Positions 11,776-21,680 of a stretch of 64,000 bases of DNA are shown in pieces. The stretch comes from Cornus controversa. Its lineage: Eukaryota > Streptophyta > Magnoliopsida > Cornales > Cornaceae. How positions within the stretch are numbered: position 1 is the first letter of the stretch; each line of letters begins with the position of its first letter. The stretch lies in NCBI GenBank assembly GCA_026545225.1, contig CM048846.1, forward strand, positions 55,308,270 to 55,372,269, given 5' to 3'. A program made the position numbers and the translations under genes. Below the pieces are notes generated by a model. The model did no database searches. It was given only the letters and a program-made list of their open reading frames with translations, and was not told the origin of the DNA.

Positions 11776-12410
11776 GGGAAGTGTTTCTCCTTCATTATGA
11801 CTAACTGAGCCTAAATAATGAAAATGTTCACTTTTTTGTACCTCTTGATTCTCAATCATCACTACATCCTTATTTACATTTGTAGATTTACTAAAGTTAC
11901 ACTACGTATATTCAGTTTTATTTCTACTTAAACCCTTTTAATTAGAGCTTCTCTCCAGACCTCCAATTCAATATTGACTCCTCTAATCTCATCGATCAAA
12001 ACAATATCGTCGGCAAAAAACATACACCATAGAATATCTCATCTTAAATGTGTTTTATTAGTTCATCCATAACTAAGGCAAAAAAGTATGGGCTTAGTGC
12101 TTACCCTTAATGTAAGCCTATAGTAAATGAAAATTCACGTGTTTCCTCTGCAGTCATTCTAACTATAGTCACACAACCATCATATTGCATGTCCTTTATT
12201 GTGTCAATATATCCCTTTGCAACTCATTTCTTTTCTAAAACCCTCCATTTTAGCTCTCTAGGTACCCTATCTGCCTATCATATGCTTTCTCCAAATCAAT
12301 AAAAATCACGTTGAAATCTTTCTTCTTCTCTCTATGTATTTCCATTAGTCTCCTCAATAAATAAATAGCCTCCATCATTGACCTTCTCGGCATGAATCCA
12401 AATTGATTTT

Positions 12411-12683
12411 TCACACTTCAGTCTCTCGTCTTAGGCATTGTTCAATCACTCTTTCATATAGTTTCATAGTATGACTCATTAATTTAAGTCCACGATAATT
12501 ATTACAACTTTGTATGCCTCCTTTATTTTTGTATATAGGTATTAAAATACTTTTGCTCCACTTATCAGATATTCTCTTAGTTATTATCTTATTAAACAAT
12601 TTTGTTAACCAAGCCAAGCCGCCTTCCCCTAGACACATCTCAATAGAATTGTCATCGGGCCCTAAAGCCCTTCCTGATTTCAT
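12411..12683 (-). pseudogene. RTE reverse transcriptase fragment
   Basis: The frame contains GRALGPDDNSIEM, LFNKIITKRISDKWSKSILI, PIYKNKGGIQSCNNYRGLKL and MSHTMKLYERVIEQ. The NYRGLKLMSHTMK block is diagnostic of plant RTE-clade reverse transcriptases. Further palm sequence continues to about 11900 in other frames. Confidence 0.9.
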
Positions 12684-13239
12684 ATTCCTCGAGGCATTTC
12701 TAACCTCACACTTCTTGATCCTACAAAAATATGTGTTATCCTTAAGGGTTACTATTTTCTTCTAGCCTGAACTTTGTAGAGTATTCCATTTACCAATTTC
12801 TCAAAATAACTTTTCTATCTTTCTTTTATTTCATCATCTTTTACTAAAACCCTTGAATCTTCGCTCCTAATGCATTGAATATAGCTAAAATCTCTAGTTT
12901 TTCTCTCCCTTAGTTTAGCAAGTTTATATATATTCTTCTTCCTATCTTTTGTGCCTAGTTTAAAATTAACATCATCATATGCTCTATATTTTGCTACACT
13001 TACTACCTTCTTAACTTCCCTATTGACATTTTTGTATTTTTCAAAGGTTTCGCTATTTCTAGTTTTTTGTCAAGCTTTATAACATTCCTGTTTGTTTTTA
13101 CGATGTTTTAGACTTGTTCATTCCACCACCAAGTTTCCTTAGATAATGGTCTCGTTCCTTTTGATTCACCTAGGACATCTTTTGCTACTCTTTTAATACA
13201 TGTAATCTTATTCCACATTAAGTTTATTTTATGTCTTTT

Positions 13240-13337
13240 TTTATAAGGAAGATTGTATTAGAAAATGTTCAAGCGGGGAACGCAGCCACAAAAGCAATAT
13301 AAAGACCAAATAGGGCTCCTAGCCTTTCAAAATTTCC
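13240..13337 (-). mobile_element. L1-like LINE 3' tail fragment
   Basis: The sequence AATGTTCAAGCGGGGAACGC followed by a CACAAAAGCAATATA-like stretch resembles the L1 3' ends seen at 33300 and 31560. It sits directly beside the truncated LTR at 13338. Confidence 0.5.
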
Positions 13338-14101
13338 AAAAAGAAGCAACACAAGGATATATGTGGTTCTGCCACTACAACCTTCTTCCACGACACACAA
13401 AGCCCAAAAGGGTTACATCACTCTTATTATATTCTCTCTTGGTACATCACTTTTATTATATTCTCTCGTAATTTTGTTTACAATGACCACCTCTATTTAT
13501 AGGTGAAAGAATACAAGTGATAAATATGAAAAATACATTGATGGAGGATTCCTAAAATCAAGCACATAAATCACTCCTATCAATATTCTATCAAGGCTTA
13601 AATCACTCCTATTATGATATCCTCTCAACACACACTGAGATTTTAACTCAAGTGTCCAACTTGAAACTAAATATGAAGTTGTCGAGAGTTCAAGATAAGT
13701 TGATCTTGAGATTCAAGATGATTTGATCTTGAGATTCAAGATGAGTTGATCCGAAGATTCGAGACGAGGTTAGAGTAGGATATAATAAACTTGCTCTGAT
13801 AACATTTGATAGAAAAATAAAATATGAAGAGAGAAATTAAACAAGAAGCAACACAAGGATATACGTGGTTTGGCCACTACAACTTACATTCACGGCACCA
13901 AAGTCCAAAGGGTTACATCACTTTTATTATATTCTCTCTTAGTTTTGTTTACAATGACCACCTTTATTGATAGGTGAAAGAATACAAGTGATAAATATGA
14001 AAAATACATTGATGGAAGATTTCTAAAATCAATCCCATAAATCACTACTATCAATATTCTATCAAGGCTTAAATCACTCCTATCATGATATCCTCTCAAC
14101 A
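13338..14101 (-). mobile_element. Mini-LTR retroelement (TRIM or deleted copia)
   Basis: Two direct repeats of about 295 bp (13807-14101 and 13338-13630) begin on the - strand with TGTTGAGAGGATATCAT. The upstream one ends in ATTTTTCTATCA. Directly after it, at 13793-13804, is TGTTATCAGAGC, one base from the initiator-Met tRNA primer site TGGTATCAGAGC. The ~176-bp interior encodes nothing. The downstream LTR lacks its 3' end, being replaced by the L1 tail at 13240-13337. Confidence 0.75.
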
Positions 14102-14608
14102 TTTTCCAAGCCTCAACACACAGATTTTAACTTGGTCTAGTCCATGTATTTTTTTAACATCCTATTCTTAAATAATTCTACTCTCTCTTCTCTTAAATTC
14201 CGTCACCTAGTTCTTGGGTTTATAATTCTATTTCTCCTTTTAGTTTGTCCTTTTGTACATACATTTAAAACAAACAACCTATGTTGTGATGATAAATTGT
14301 CTCTTGGGATAACCTTACAATCTTTGCTTGTTAATCGATCTACCTTTCTAGTTAAAAAGAAATCGATTTGACTCATATTTGCTCCACTTTTAAATATTAA
14401 ATGTTCATCTCTCTTTTTAAAATAGGTATTCCTAATTATGAGATTATATGCTACTTCAAAATCTAAAATAGGCTCCCCAACATCATTTCTATCTCCAAAT
14501 CCACGTTCACCATGTACCCATCACATATTCTTCACAATCTTTTCCTACATGAACATTAAAGTCTCCTCCTATATACACTTTTTCTCCTTCGGGTATCCCT
14601 TGAATTAA

Positions 14609-15000
14609 TTAATCCATATATTCCCAAAATTGTGTTTTAATGTGCTCATCTAGTCCTACTTGGGGTGCATAGGCGCTAACTATATTTTCTCTTAATACGA
14701 GTTTTACTAATATTATCCTATCCTCTTTCCTATTAATGGTTACAACATCTTTTAAATTCTTATTAATGATTATCCCGACTCCATTTCTATGTCTATCCTT
14801 TCCGGTGTAATAGAGTTTGTCTTTCAAATTTTCTAGCTTTTGCACCTACCCACTTAGTTTCTTGTAAACATACTATATTAATCTTCCTTCTAATCATGGT
14901 GTCTACCAACTCCGTTCCTTTACGTGTCAATGTTCCTATATTCCAAGTCCCTTTCCTAAGCTTACTATTCTGGGCTAACTTCTTTACCCACGCTTGTCCA
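14609..15000 (-). pseudogene. RTE endonuclease fragment
   Basis: Blocks include KGTWNIGTLTRKGTELVDTM and CLQETKWVGAKA near 14850-14960, then GKDRHRNGVGIIINKNLK and NIVSAYAPQVGLDEH before 14609. These are EEP endonuclease motifs in the RTE arrangement. A frame change near 14845 splits the domain. Confidence 0.85.
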
Positions 15001-15763
15001 GCAAAACGTGAGAACAGCTGAGCCGTTTCCAGGGTGGGCAGGCTGTTAAACAGAAAAGATAACTCTTCCCGAGGCCCCCGCCGACGTCTCCGGACTCCCT
15101 ACATTTTACCATCACTGGTCTAATGGTCTAATATGTACCAGTGCATAAATTAGAGATACCGGTGCATAAATTGGAGGTACCGGTGCATAAATTGGACGAT
15201 CATGGATTATTGGTGCATGAGGTAAATGTACCAATGACAGAAACTATTGTCCAGATTTTTCCCTGTTCGTTCAGATACAACATTAGAGTTCTAAAACAAT
15301 TTCAAAAGTTTATTCAAGTGTAAAACCTAGTTCATGGGGTTGTCCAAACTATCTAAGTCTTTACTATCTTATTTCTAACTTCTCACTTGCCTTGATCCTT
15401 AGTGTGATTGAATGTAATATGCTGCAATAGCTTCCATCTCCTTCCTTGAAACTACCCTGAATGCCTGAAATCTTCCTTGACAAGGACCCGCATGGACTTA
15501 TGACAATAGGACACTCATTACATTCTTGTTCTACTCCCTAGCATAAACCTAACCTTTGCAAACGGAATTAGCCAACACTAACAATATTCCTAACAGATTA
15601 GAAGGTCAATTTCACTAGAAAGCAGAACCCCTTATTGTGCTTGGCTATTGTGGCATTTATCTTGTGGCAACTACACAATGAACTAAAATTTTGGACTTGA
15701 CTTTATAAATTCATTATATTAAGATATGTGTAACTAGTTATCTTTGGATCTACAATTGATTTT

Positions 15764-16146
15764 GGGTAAATTACACTCCCTTCTCATGAGGTATAGCATA
15801 ATCACATGAACCTCTCCCGTTGATTAAAAAATTACACTAACCTCCTCTAAGGTTACTTTGTCACGGAATCTCCCTTTACGTTGACTGTCAACAAAGTCAA
15901 AAGATGGAATCTACTTGTGTCAGCAAAATTAAATTACTAAAGGCCATATATAGTCTTACCTTTTCTCTCTATTACCACTTCTCAATTTAAATAGTATAAT
16001 AACCATTGACGGAAAAAAGGTAAAATATCACACTCCGTCTTAATGCGTCCAATGTAAATGTTTGATAGGGGAGGCTAGTGTAATTTGAATCAGCAAGGGA
16101 GGTCCTTGTAATTATGTTATACCTCATAGGAGGTCAGTATAATGGG
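15764..16146. mobile_element. MITE-like element with imperfect TIRs
   Basis: The left end GGGTAAATTACACTCCCTTC and the right end (ACCTCATAGGAGGTCAGTAT on the + strand) are imperfect inverted repeats of the same family as the 7.1-kb elements. It lies about 180 bp upstream of the acceptor at 16328. The target duplication is unclear (ATTGATTTT/ATTTTGATTTT). Confidence 0.6.
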
Positions 16147-16327
16147 ATTTTGATTTTGTAACCTTCACCCAGCCCCAATTATTGGAGAAAATTTTACTTC
16201 CAGTTGAAGGTTTCTTTTTGTTTATTGTTGCATAAGCTAGTACTTGCCAGGAATTTTTTCCTCCTTCTGTGTCATTGTTCTTTGTTTTATGAATGCACTA
16301 TTGTGACCATAATATCACATTCTGTAG

Positions 16328-16588
16328 GAACAAGCTCGAAAAGAGAGGGAAGAGCTGGATAAAATGCTTGAGGAGAACCGAAGGAGGGTAGAAGAGTCTC
16401 AAAGAAAAGCTTTGGAACTGCAGCGCAAAGAGGAGGATCGATACCGGGAGTTGGAGCTGATTCAAAGACAAAAAGAAGAGGCAGCTCGAAGAAAGAAACT
16501 CGAAGAAGAGGAAGAACGCACAAATGAGATGAAGCTATTGGGCAAGAACAAATCCCGGCCGAAATTGCCTTCTGGGATTGGTATGTAA
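16328..16588 (+). CDS. ARGLU1-like protein, C-terminal exon
   Basis: The exon follows a TTCTGTAG acceptor in phase with 11021. It encodes EQARKEREELDKMLEENRRR, a Glu/Arg-rich helix and ends with LLGKNKSRPKLPSGIGM and a stop. The LLGKNKSRPKL motif is the hallmark C-terminus of ARGLU1 proteins. SQRKALEL appears one residue shorter than the family's usual SQRREALEL. The sequence GATTG|GTATGT just before the stop would be a good splice donor, so the true end may be in a further exon; family members typically end in SFALG-type residues rather than PSGIGM. Together the two visible exons give about 160 residues. Confidence 0.85.
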   Translation, partial: EQARKEREELDKMLEENRRRVEESQRKALELQRKEEDRYRELELIQRQKEEAARRKKLEEEEERTNEMKLLGKNKSRPKLPSGIGM

Positions 16589-18108
16589 TTGTGCTGTTTG
16601 GCGATTGAATGTTTAATTACAAGTAGGTGCTATCAGGCATGGCATATTCATTCAACCCATGTTAGAACTTTAATTTGTAGAAATTGGTTTTGGGGGTTAT
16701 GCAATGAGTTTTGACTGCCTAAGACATACAAGGTCCTTGATATATTGTGCGACTCTCATGATGAATGAATACTGTTTTTCTGTGCACAGGGTGGCCAAAC
16801 ATCCCTTGGCTTGATTTCTATTTTCTGAGATACCATGAAGGGTATGGGAAGGGAAGCGTTTCTTTTCTTTCGATAAAGTGGACTCTTGGGGTAGTTTATT
16901 ATTAAGTTGAAAACAATAACATATCACAAAAGCAACCAGGTATAAAGTGCTGGTCCTGTAGAATTTTCGAACTTGTAAATTTTTTAGTGAAATGGCGTGC
17001 GAGAGAGTTTGAACACCTAGAGGCTGGGGCTGGCTGTTTCTATTGTCACGGATGTTGATGTCCTCAAGACATGACAGAAATTGGACAAGTCCCTCCGACC
17101 CGTTGGTCTGAATTAATTAACTCATATTTAGAGTGGGTATATTTCATGTTTACATTAGATTAGTGGGACATGTGTGCGCTAGCTTTGAAGTTGGCGAGAA
17201 AGTATACAACACTCCGGAAAGTGTGAGTCATCTATTTTTTTTTTATTGTAGTAAAATTGGTAGTTTTCAAAAGAGAGGGAAGGCTTACACTTGCCGGGAT
17301 GCCACATCATCAATGCTCTCGGAGTATTGTATAATTTCTCGAAGTTAACCTAGTGATTTAACTTCCGGCACAAGTAACTCTCTTTAACCGTGCAAGCTTG
17401 ACTATAAATACAAGAAACACAATTGAAGGTCCTCACCGCATCAACTTTCAACAATTTTATACTTTAGTTTCTGCGACTTAGCATAGCTATAAATTTCCCC
17501 AAAAAGGAAAACACCTCCATTTGATTAGATGGAAATTGAAATGAAGGAAAGGAAATGGATATTTTTATATAAAAAAAATCAGTTTAGGGGTTTGGATAGT
17601 TGGAAAAGAGTAATTTTCCATCACCACCTAACTTTTCCATAAAAATTTTCTACAAAAAACAAATGAAAATTTTGATTTCCTAAGAACGTTATATGAATTT
17701 ACAATAATGCCCTTTCCTTTTCTATAAGTTCCATCCGTTCTAAATGATAAAATGGTACGTTTTTGTATATTTTTTTGTAAAAATTTTCATGGGCATTGGA
17801 AAATTTAGTGCCCATTTGGCCATTTGGCAATCACTTTTGTTTTTGGTTTCCCATTGCCATTGCCAAAAAATGAGAAGCGGTTGCAAAAAACACGTTTGGT
17901 AACCACGTTTTTTTTCGACATATTGAAAAAATCCAACAATATGCTGCCAAATCCTTGAAATTTTTATAAATGTCAAACGACCGCTTCCAAAAATTGTTGC
18001 TTTAATTTGTCTTAAATGACAGAGGCCACACGGTCCACACATCTTCAATCACTTCACTTTCTTTTAATTTTTTTTTCAGTTTAGTTTCTGTAATGCTTTG
18101 TGCAATAT
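16589..18108. other. AT-rich flank with MITE-like scraps, no gene recognised
   Basis: A segment at about 17515-17740 with GGAAATTGAAATGAAGGAAA on one side and CCCTTTCCTTTTCTATAAG on the other looks like a foldback remnant. At 17800-17950 a TTAGTGCCCATTTGGCC motif suggests a second MITE scrap. Nothing else is supported. Confidence 0.5.
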
Positions 18109-18390
18109 GTTGGAAAACCAGGCCTAGGTAGCGGAAGTTTTAAAGTCGTTTCCTAGAAGAAGTTCCAACTAGTGTTTTGACTGGGAAGAACCTGCGAATT
18201 TTGCTTCTTAACCTCCAATCAAGCTATCTTCTATGGCTCATTTGTGGCAATTATAAACGTCTAAATCTGCATTCCTATGACCTTAATGGTTACAACAAAC
18301 AGTGAAGGGTGGGCTCCAATGGAGAGTAGGAAACCTAGGAGAAGAGGAGAAGAACATGTGAGAGATAGGATACTTGAGTGCAAGACAACA

Positions 18391-18427
<37 letters not shown>

Positions 18428-19503
18428 TACGGGGTGGCCTACTCTATCTTTCATTCTCCTTGTTTCATTTTAACTCCCTTGTTTGCTTACCAAGTTGGGC
18501 TAGATATGGGGATCTAAACGGGACATATTCATACTCGGCTTACCATAGGCCTCGTAAAGGACTAATCAATTCTCGGTGACCCAATTAATTAGCCCATTAA
18601 ACTATTTTTAATTCTACTAAATAAAAATAGTTGAACTTCAAATCACGAATATAATTATAATAATTATGTTAGTCTTAAAATACCATATTTGCCCTCTATG
18701 CTAAATTAGGATATTGGACAAATAAAGTCATTCGTCCAATTACTAATTTATCTCTTTGTTATGACTACTAGATTAAACTTGTTTGATCACATTTTTTTTC
18801 CTTTTTGATAAAAATAATATATTAAATAAATAAAATCTTTTTCATCAAAAAATTATCAGATTTTGATTTCTGTGATCAAACTTAATCAAGTCATAATAAA
18901 ATAATTAGTATAAGAACAACATAGATGTCATCTTAAGAATATACGTTCAAGAGTCATTCAATTAATGATTATCCGAAATACCCAAATTTTAGATCTTGGA
19001 GTGTATTAAAATAAATCAAAGCAACCACTAATCAAAGCAAATGTCCATTACTCTCTCAGGCTTGAGAGTAACTTGCTAGAACACTTATAAGGAGAAATTA
19101 CTATGACAGATATCATAATTTTTACAACTTATCCTCGATTCGTTCAATGTATCCTACACACTAACATGTACAAGTCGTTTTATTTATAATGACTGAGATA
19201 AGCCGATCAATAAATAGTAACCTACATGTTATATTATTACAAATAGAATGACCAATTCTATCAAGAGTGTCAACATATTTATGAATATGTAATATCTTAT
19301 GATTTATATCTCCTATGCCTATCACTCATTTCAAGAAGCACATAAATCAGATTACATAATCAATATATTTTATTACTCAAGAGTCAACTAATGGAAGGCA
19401 TTCACCATATGCATGTAAAGCATGCAAAACAATAAACCAGATTCTATTATTAATAAAATGTCAAATGCAATCAAAAGTTAGCTTGAAGGGTGTAATCCCA
19501 ACA
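18109..19503 (-). repeat. Copia 3' LTR
   Basis: The - strand LTR begins TGTTGGGATTACACC right after the polypurine tract. On the + strand the opposite end starts TGTTGGAAAACC at 18109, giving a TGTTGG/CCAACA inverted end pair. The right edge is firm; the left edge is inferred from that end pair. It contains the (TA)n tract at 18393-18424. Confidence 0.65.
18393..18424. repeat. (TA)n microsatellite
   Basis: Uninterrupted TA repeats inside the copia LTR. Confidence 0.9.
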
Positions 19504-19529
19504 ATCTTCCACTTGCTCTCATAGCCAGT

Positions 19530-20135
19530 CACTTTCACATCTAACCATTGCAAATGAAGATCAAATGTCTTGATCGACAATGCCTTTATCTTCCAGGTTA
19601 CTCTCTGGTACAATCTTGGCCACGAGAATATCACCACACTGCATAATTTCTCTGATAAGATGATATTTTCTCTCAATGTGTTTCCTATGCTTCGCGGGTC
19701 TTTGCACTATACAACCGCTCCACTATTATCACAACAAAAGACAATAGAAGAGCTTACTTGTGGTGTAACTCCCAAATCATTAAGGAACTTCCTAAGCCAA
19801 ACAACTTCTTTAGCTGCCTCTAAAGCAGTAACATACTCAGCCTCCGTGGTGAAGTTAGCAATGCACGATTGCTTTACACTCCTCAAACTGATAGCTCCTC
19901 CATTAAAGGTGAACATAAAACCAGAAGTAGTTCTTCTAGAATCTCTATTCGATTGAAACTCTGAATGTGTACCCAAGTGGAATAAGCTCACCTCCTCCAT
20001 ACATAAACATATACTCCTTAGTCTTTCTGGAAGACTTGAGAATGCACTTGACTGATTAGACTAATATATGTTGACGATGCCAACTGCATAATAGATATCT
20101 GGCCTAGTACATAGCATAGATACATGATGGTATTG
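19530..20135 (-). pseudogene. Copia RNase H with adjoining RT end
   Basis: Motifs visible are EFQSNRDSRRTTSGFMFTFN, GGAISLRSVKQSCIANFTTE, EYVTALEAAKEVVWLRKFL and FCCDNSGAVV, then HIERKYHLIREIM near 19640. These belong to the copia RNase H. Frameshifts near 19707 and 20010 and stops inactivate it. Confidence 0.9.
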
Positions 20136-20698
20136 GGTTTGGTCCTTCAATTTTGTATATGCCTGGTATGAAATAGGAAGGGTAAGAGACTCTCTTGGGT
20201 TAAAAGATCCTAAAAGACTCGGGTTTAACGAGGGAGTGTTCACGGTTCCAGGGTGCAAACCCTAAAGCCGAAGGATGGGGGCGGCGGTCCCTCGGGGAAG
20301 GTCCCTAGAGATGCATAGGGTACATGTTGTTGGACCGGTTGTTATGTAAATGCTGGTTTGGATTGCTTATACAAGGTAATGTAGTCGATTACTCTCTTAA
20401 TAAGCTGATTTTTGAGATATGTTGCAGTTTGAATTAAAAAGAAAATTTTGAGTAGTGTAGTGTATATGTGACTATTAAATTAAATTTTTTTTTGTTGCCG
20501 AACTCCATACGTTCAGTTGAGATCTTCAACATTTGTGGAAAAGAGTTTATTTTCTTACATTGTTAACGAAAATATCTGCATTTTTATTAAAAATTTGGGA
20601 ACCTACTGGGCTCCTTGAGCTCACCCCATTTTTCTAAAACCTTTTAAGGTTCTAGTTCGAAGAAGAAAAATTGCAGAAAGTAGAATTGAAAGAAATTT

Positions 20699-20883
20699 GG
20701 TGTTTATTTGAATTGTGGTTAATTCACGTGCCGTGGTAGCGGAGCGTAACAAATAGACTAATCTACAAAATTATTTATCCAAGTAATTATCTTAATGATA
20801 TTATCTTTCGGTGTTTATTTGAATTGTGGTTAATAGAGTAATCTACAGAATTATTTATCCAAGTAATTATCTCAATGATATTC
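20699..20883. repeat. Imperfect tandem duplication
   Basis: GGTGTTTATTTGAATTGTGG and TTATTTATCCAAGTAATTAT each occur twice in the same order. The first copy has about 28 extra bases (TCACGTGCCGTGG...) between them. Nothing is encoded. Confidence 0.8.
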
Positions 20884-21147
20884 ACTTCTCAAGTAGGCAA
20901 CAATTCCTAAATAAATTATGCTAGCTCTGATAATTCAAGGAATTCAGGTAATATCATTCAGAATTATGAATTATACCAGCTCCAATAACATGCATACATG
21001 TAAAGCTTTGTGCAATCAATCGGTGTAGAACAGAAGAATTGAACAAATTTGCAATGAAAAAATGGTGATGAATGAAATGACTAATGGGATTCAAGGTGCT
21101 AGCTAGCTCATGTTTTGATCTTCTGTTTCTATTCATTTCAGATTGCA

Positions 21148-21148
<1 letters not shown>

Positions 21149-21175
<27 letters not shown>
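21149..21175. repeat. (TA)n microsatellite
   Basis: Uninterrupted TA dinucleotide run. Confidence 0.9.
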
Positions 21176-21178
<3 letters not shown>

Positions 21179-21616
21179 AAATTTTGGTGAAAGAGGCAAA
21201 AAGAACCCAAGGAATAGGTGGCATAGCGTGATTGTCTCGACCCAATTGTTTCTGATTGATTTAGGTTCAAACTGATTGTCATGTCATTTTTAAGGAGAGT
21301 TAGTAGTTAACTAATTCATTTGAGCTTGATTTTGAATCAGCCACCACCCATATAACATAAATGGACCAAACATGGATTGAAGGTTTTAGGTTTTATACCT
21401 TAGGTTTAAAACAAGATAGATAGCATAACAAAGTGTTTTTCATACAACAAAACAAGAGCGGTCACTAGGCAACCTTTTTTACAAGAACAGAAGGCGTAGC
21501 AATAGCAATATAAGTGATCTCTTTGCCAATTCTGCTAAAAACCCACCCACATAAGGTCCTAGAGAAACAGCTATTGTATTATATGATAAATAGTCTGCCA
21601 AATCAAGCTCAAGGAT

Positions 21617-21680
21617 TCAGTGGCGACGGAACTTGGGCCGTACTGTAATTACCCCTGGCCTTGCCTCATCGTAGCAGTAT
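21617..21680 (-). CDS. Smr-domain gene, exon 4 with stop
   Basis: A 64-bp exon after acceptor ATTGCATTGCAG. It encodes [20 protein letters not shown] and a TGA stop at 21619-21617. The [18 protein letters not shown] ending is typical of this plant family. Confidence 0.92.

Larger units (their letters stand above)
11830..15105 (-). mobile_element. RTE-type LINE, decayed, with nested insertions
   Basis: Reading right to left, a GC-rich 5' leader (15000-15105, with GGGAAGAGTTATCTTTTCTG) leads into an endonuclease and then an RT of the RTE clade. The RT palm motif is seen as FFADDIVLIDE near 12000-12030. The element is interrupted at about 13240-14101 by an L1 tail and a mini-LTR element. Frameshifts and stops make it inactive. 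It is antisense to the host gene. Confidence 0.85.
11022..16327 (+). other. Intron of the ARGLU1-like gene, filled with transposons
   Basis: The intron is 5306 bp with GTAAGT at the 5' end and TTCTGTAG at the 3' end. It contains a sense L1-like fragment, an antisense RTE LINE holding a small LTR element and an L1 tail, and a MITE near the acceptor. Very little unique intron sequence remains. Confidence 0.8.
18109..20260 (-). mobile_element. Ty1/copia 3' half with LTR
   Basis: On the - strand, RT C-terminal residues (VSMLCTRPDIYYAVGIVNIY, near 20070-20130), the RNase H domain, a purine tract GAGAGCAAGTGGAAGAT and an LTR follow in order. The upstream part is missing and the frame is broken. 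Confidence 0.85.
20261..21616. other. 3' flank of the Smr gene, no gene recognised
   Basis: This stretch contains a small GC-rich patch at 20225-20310, a tandem duplication at 20699-20883 and a (TA)n tract at 21149-21175. The 3' UTR of the Smr-domain gene should lie just left of 21617, but no clear polyadenylation signal was assigned. Confidence 0.5.

Noticed and set aside
20140-20340. GC-rich patch with possible tRNA-like or gene-end features
   Set aside because: No cloverleaf, A/B box pair or coding similarity could be made out.
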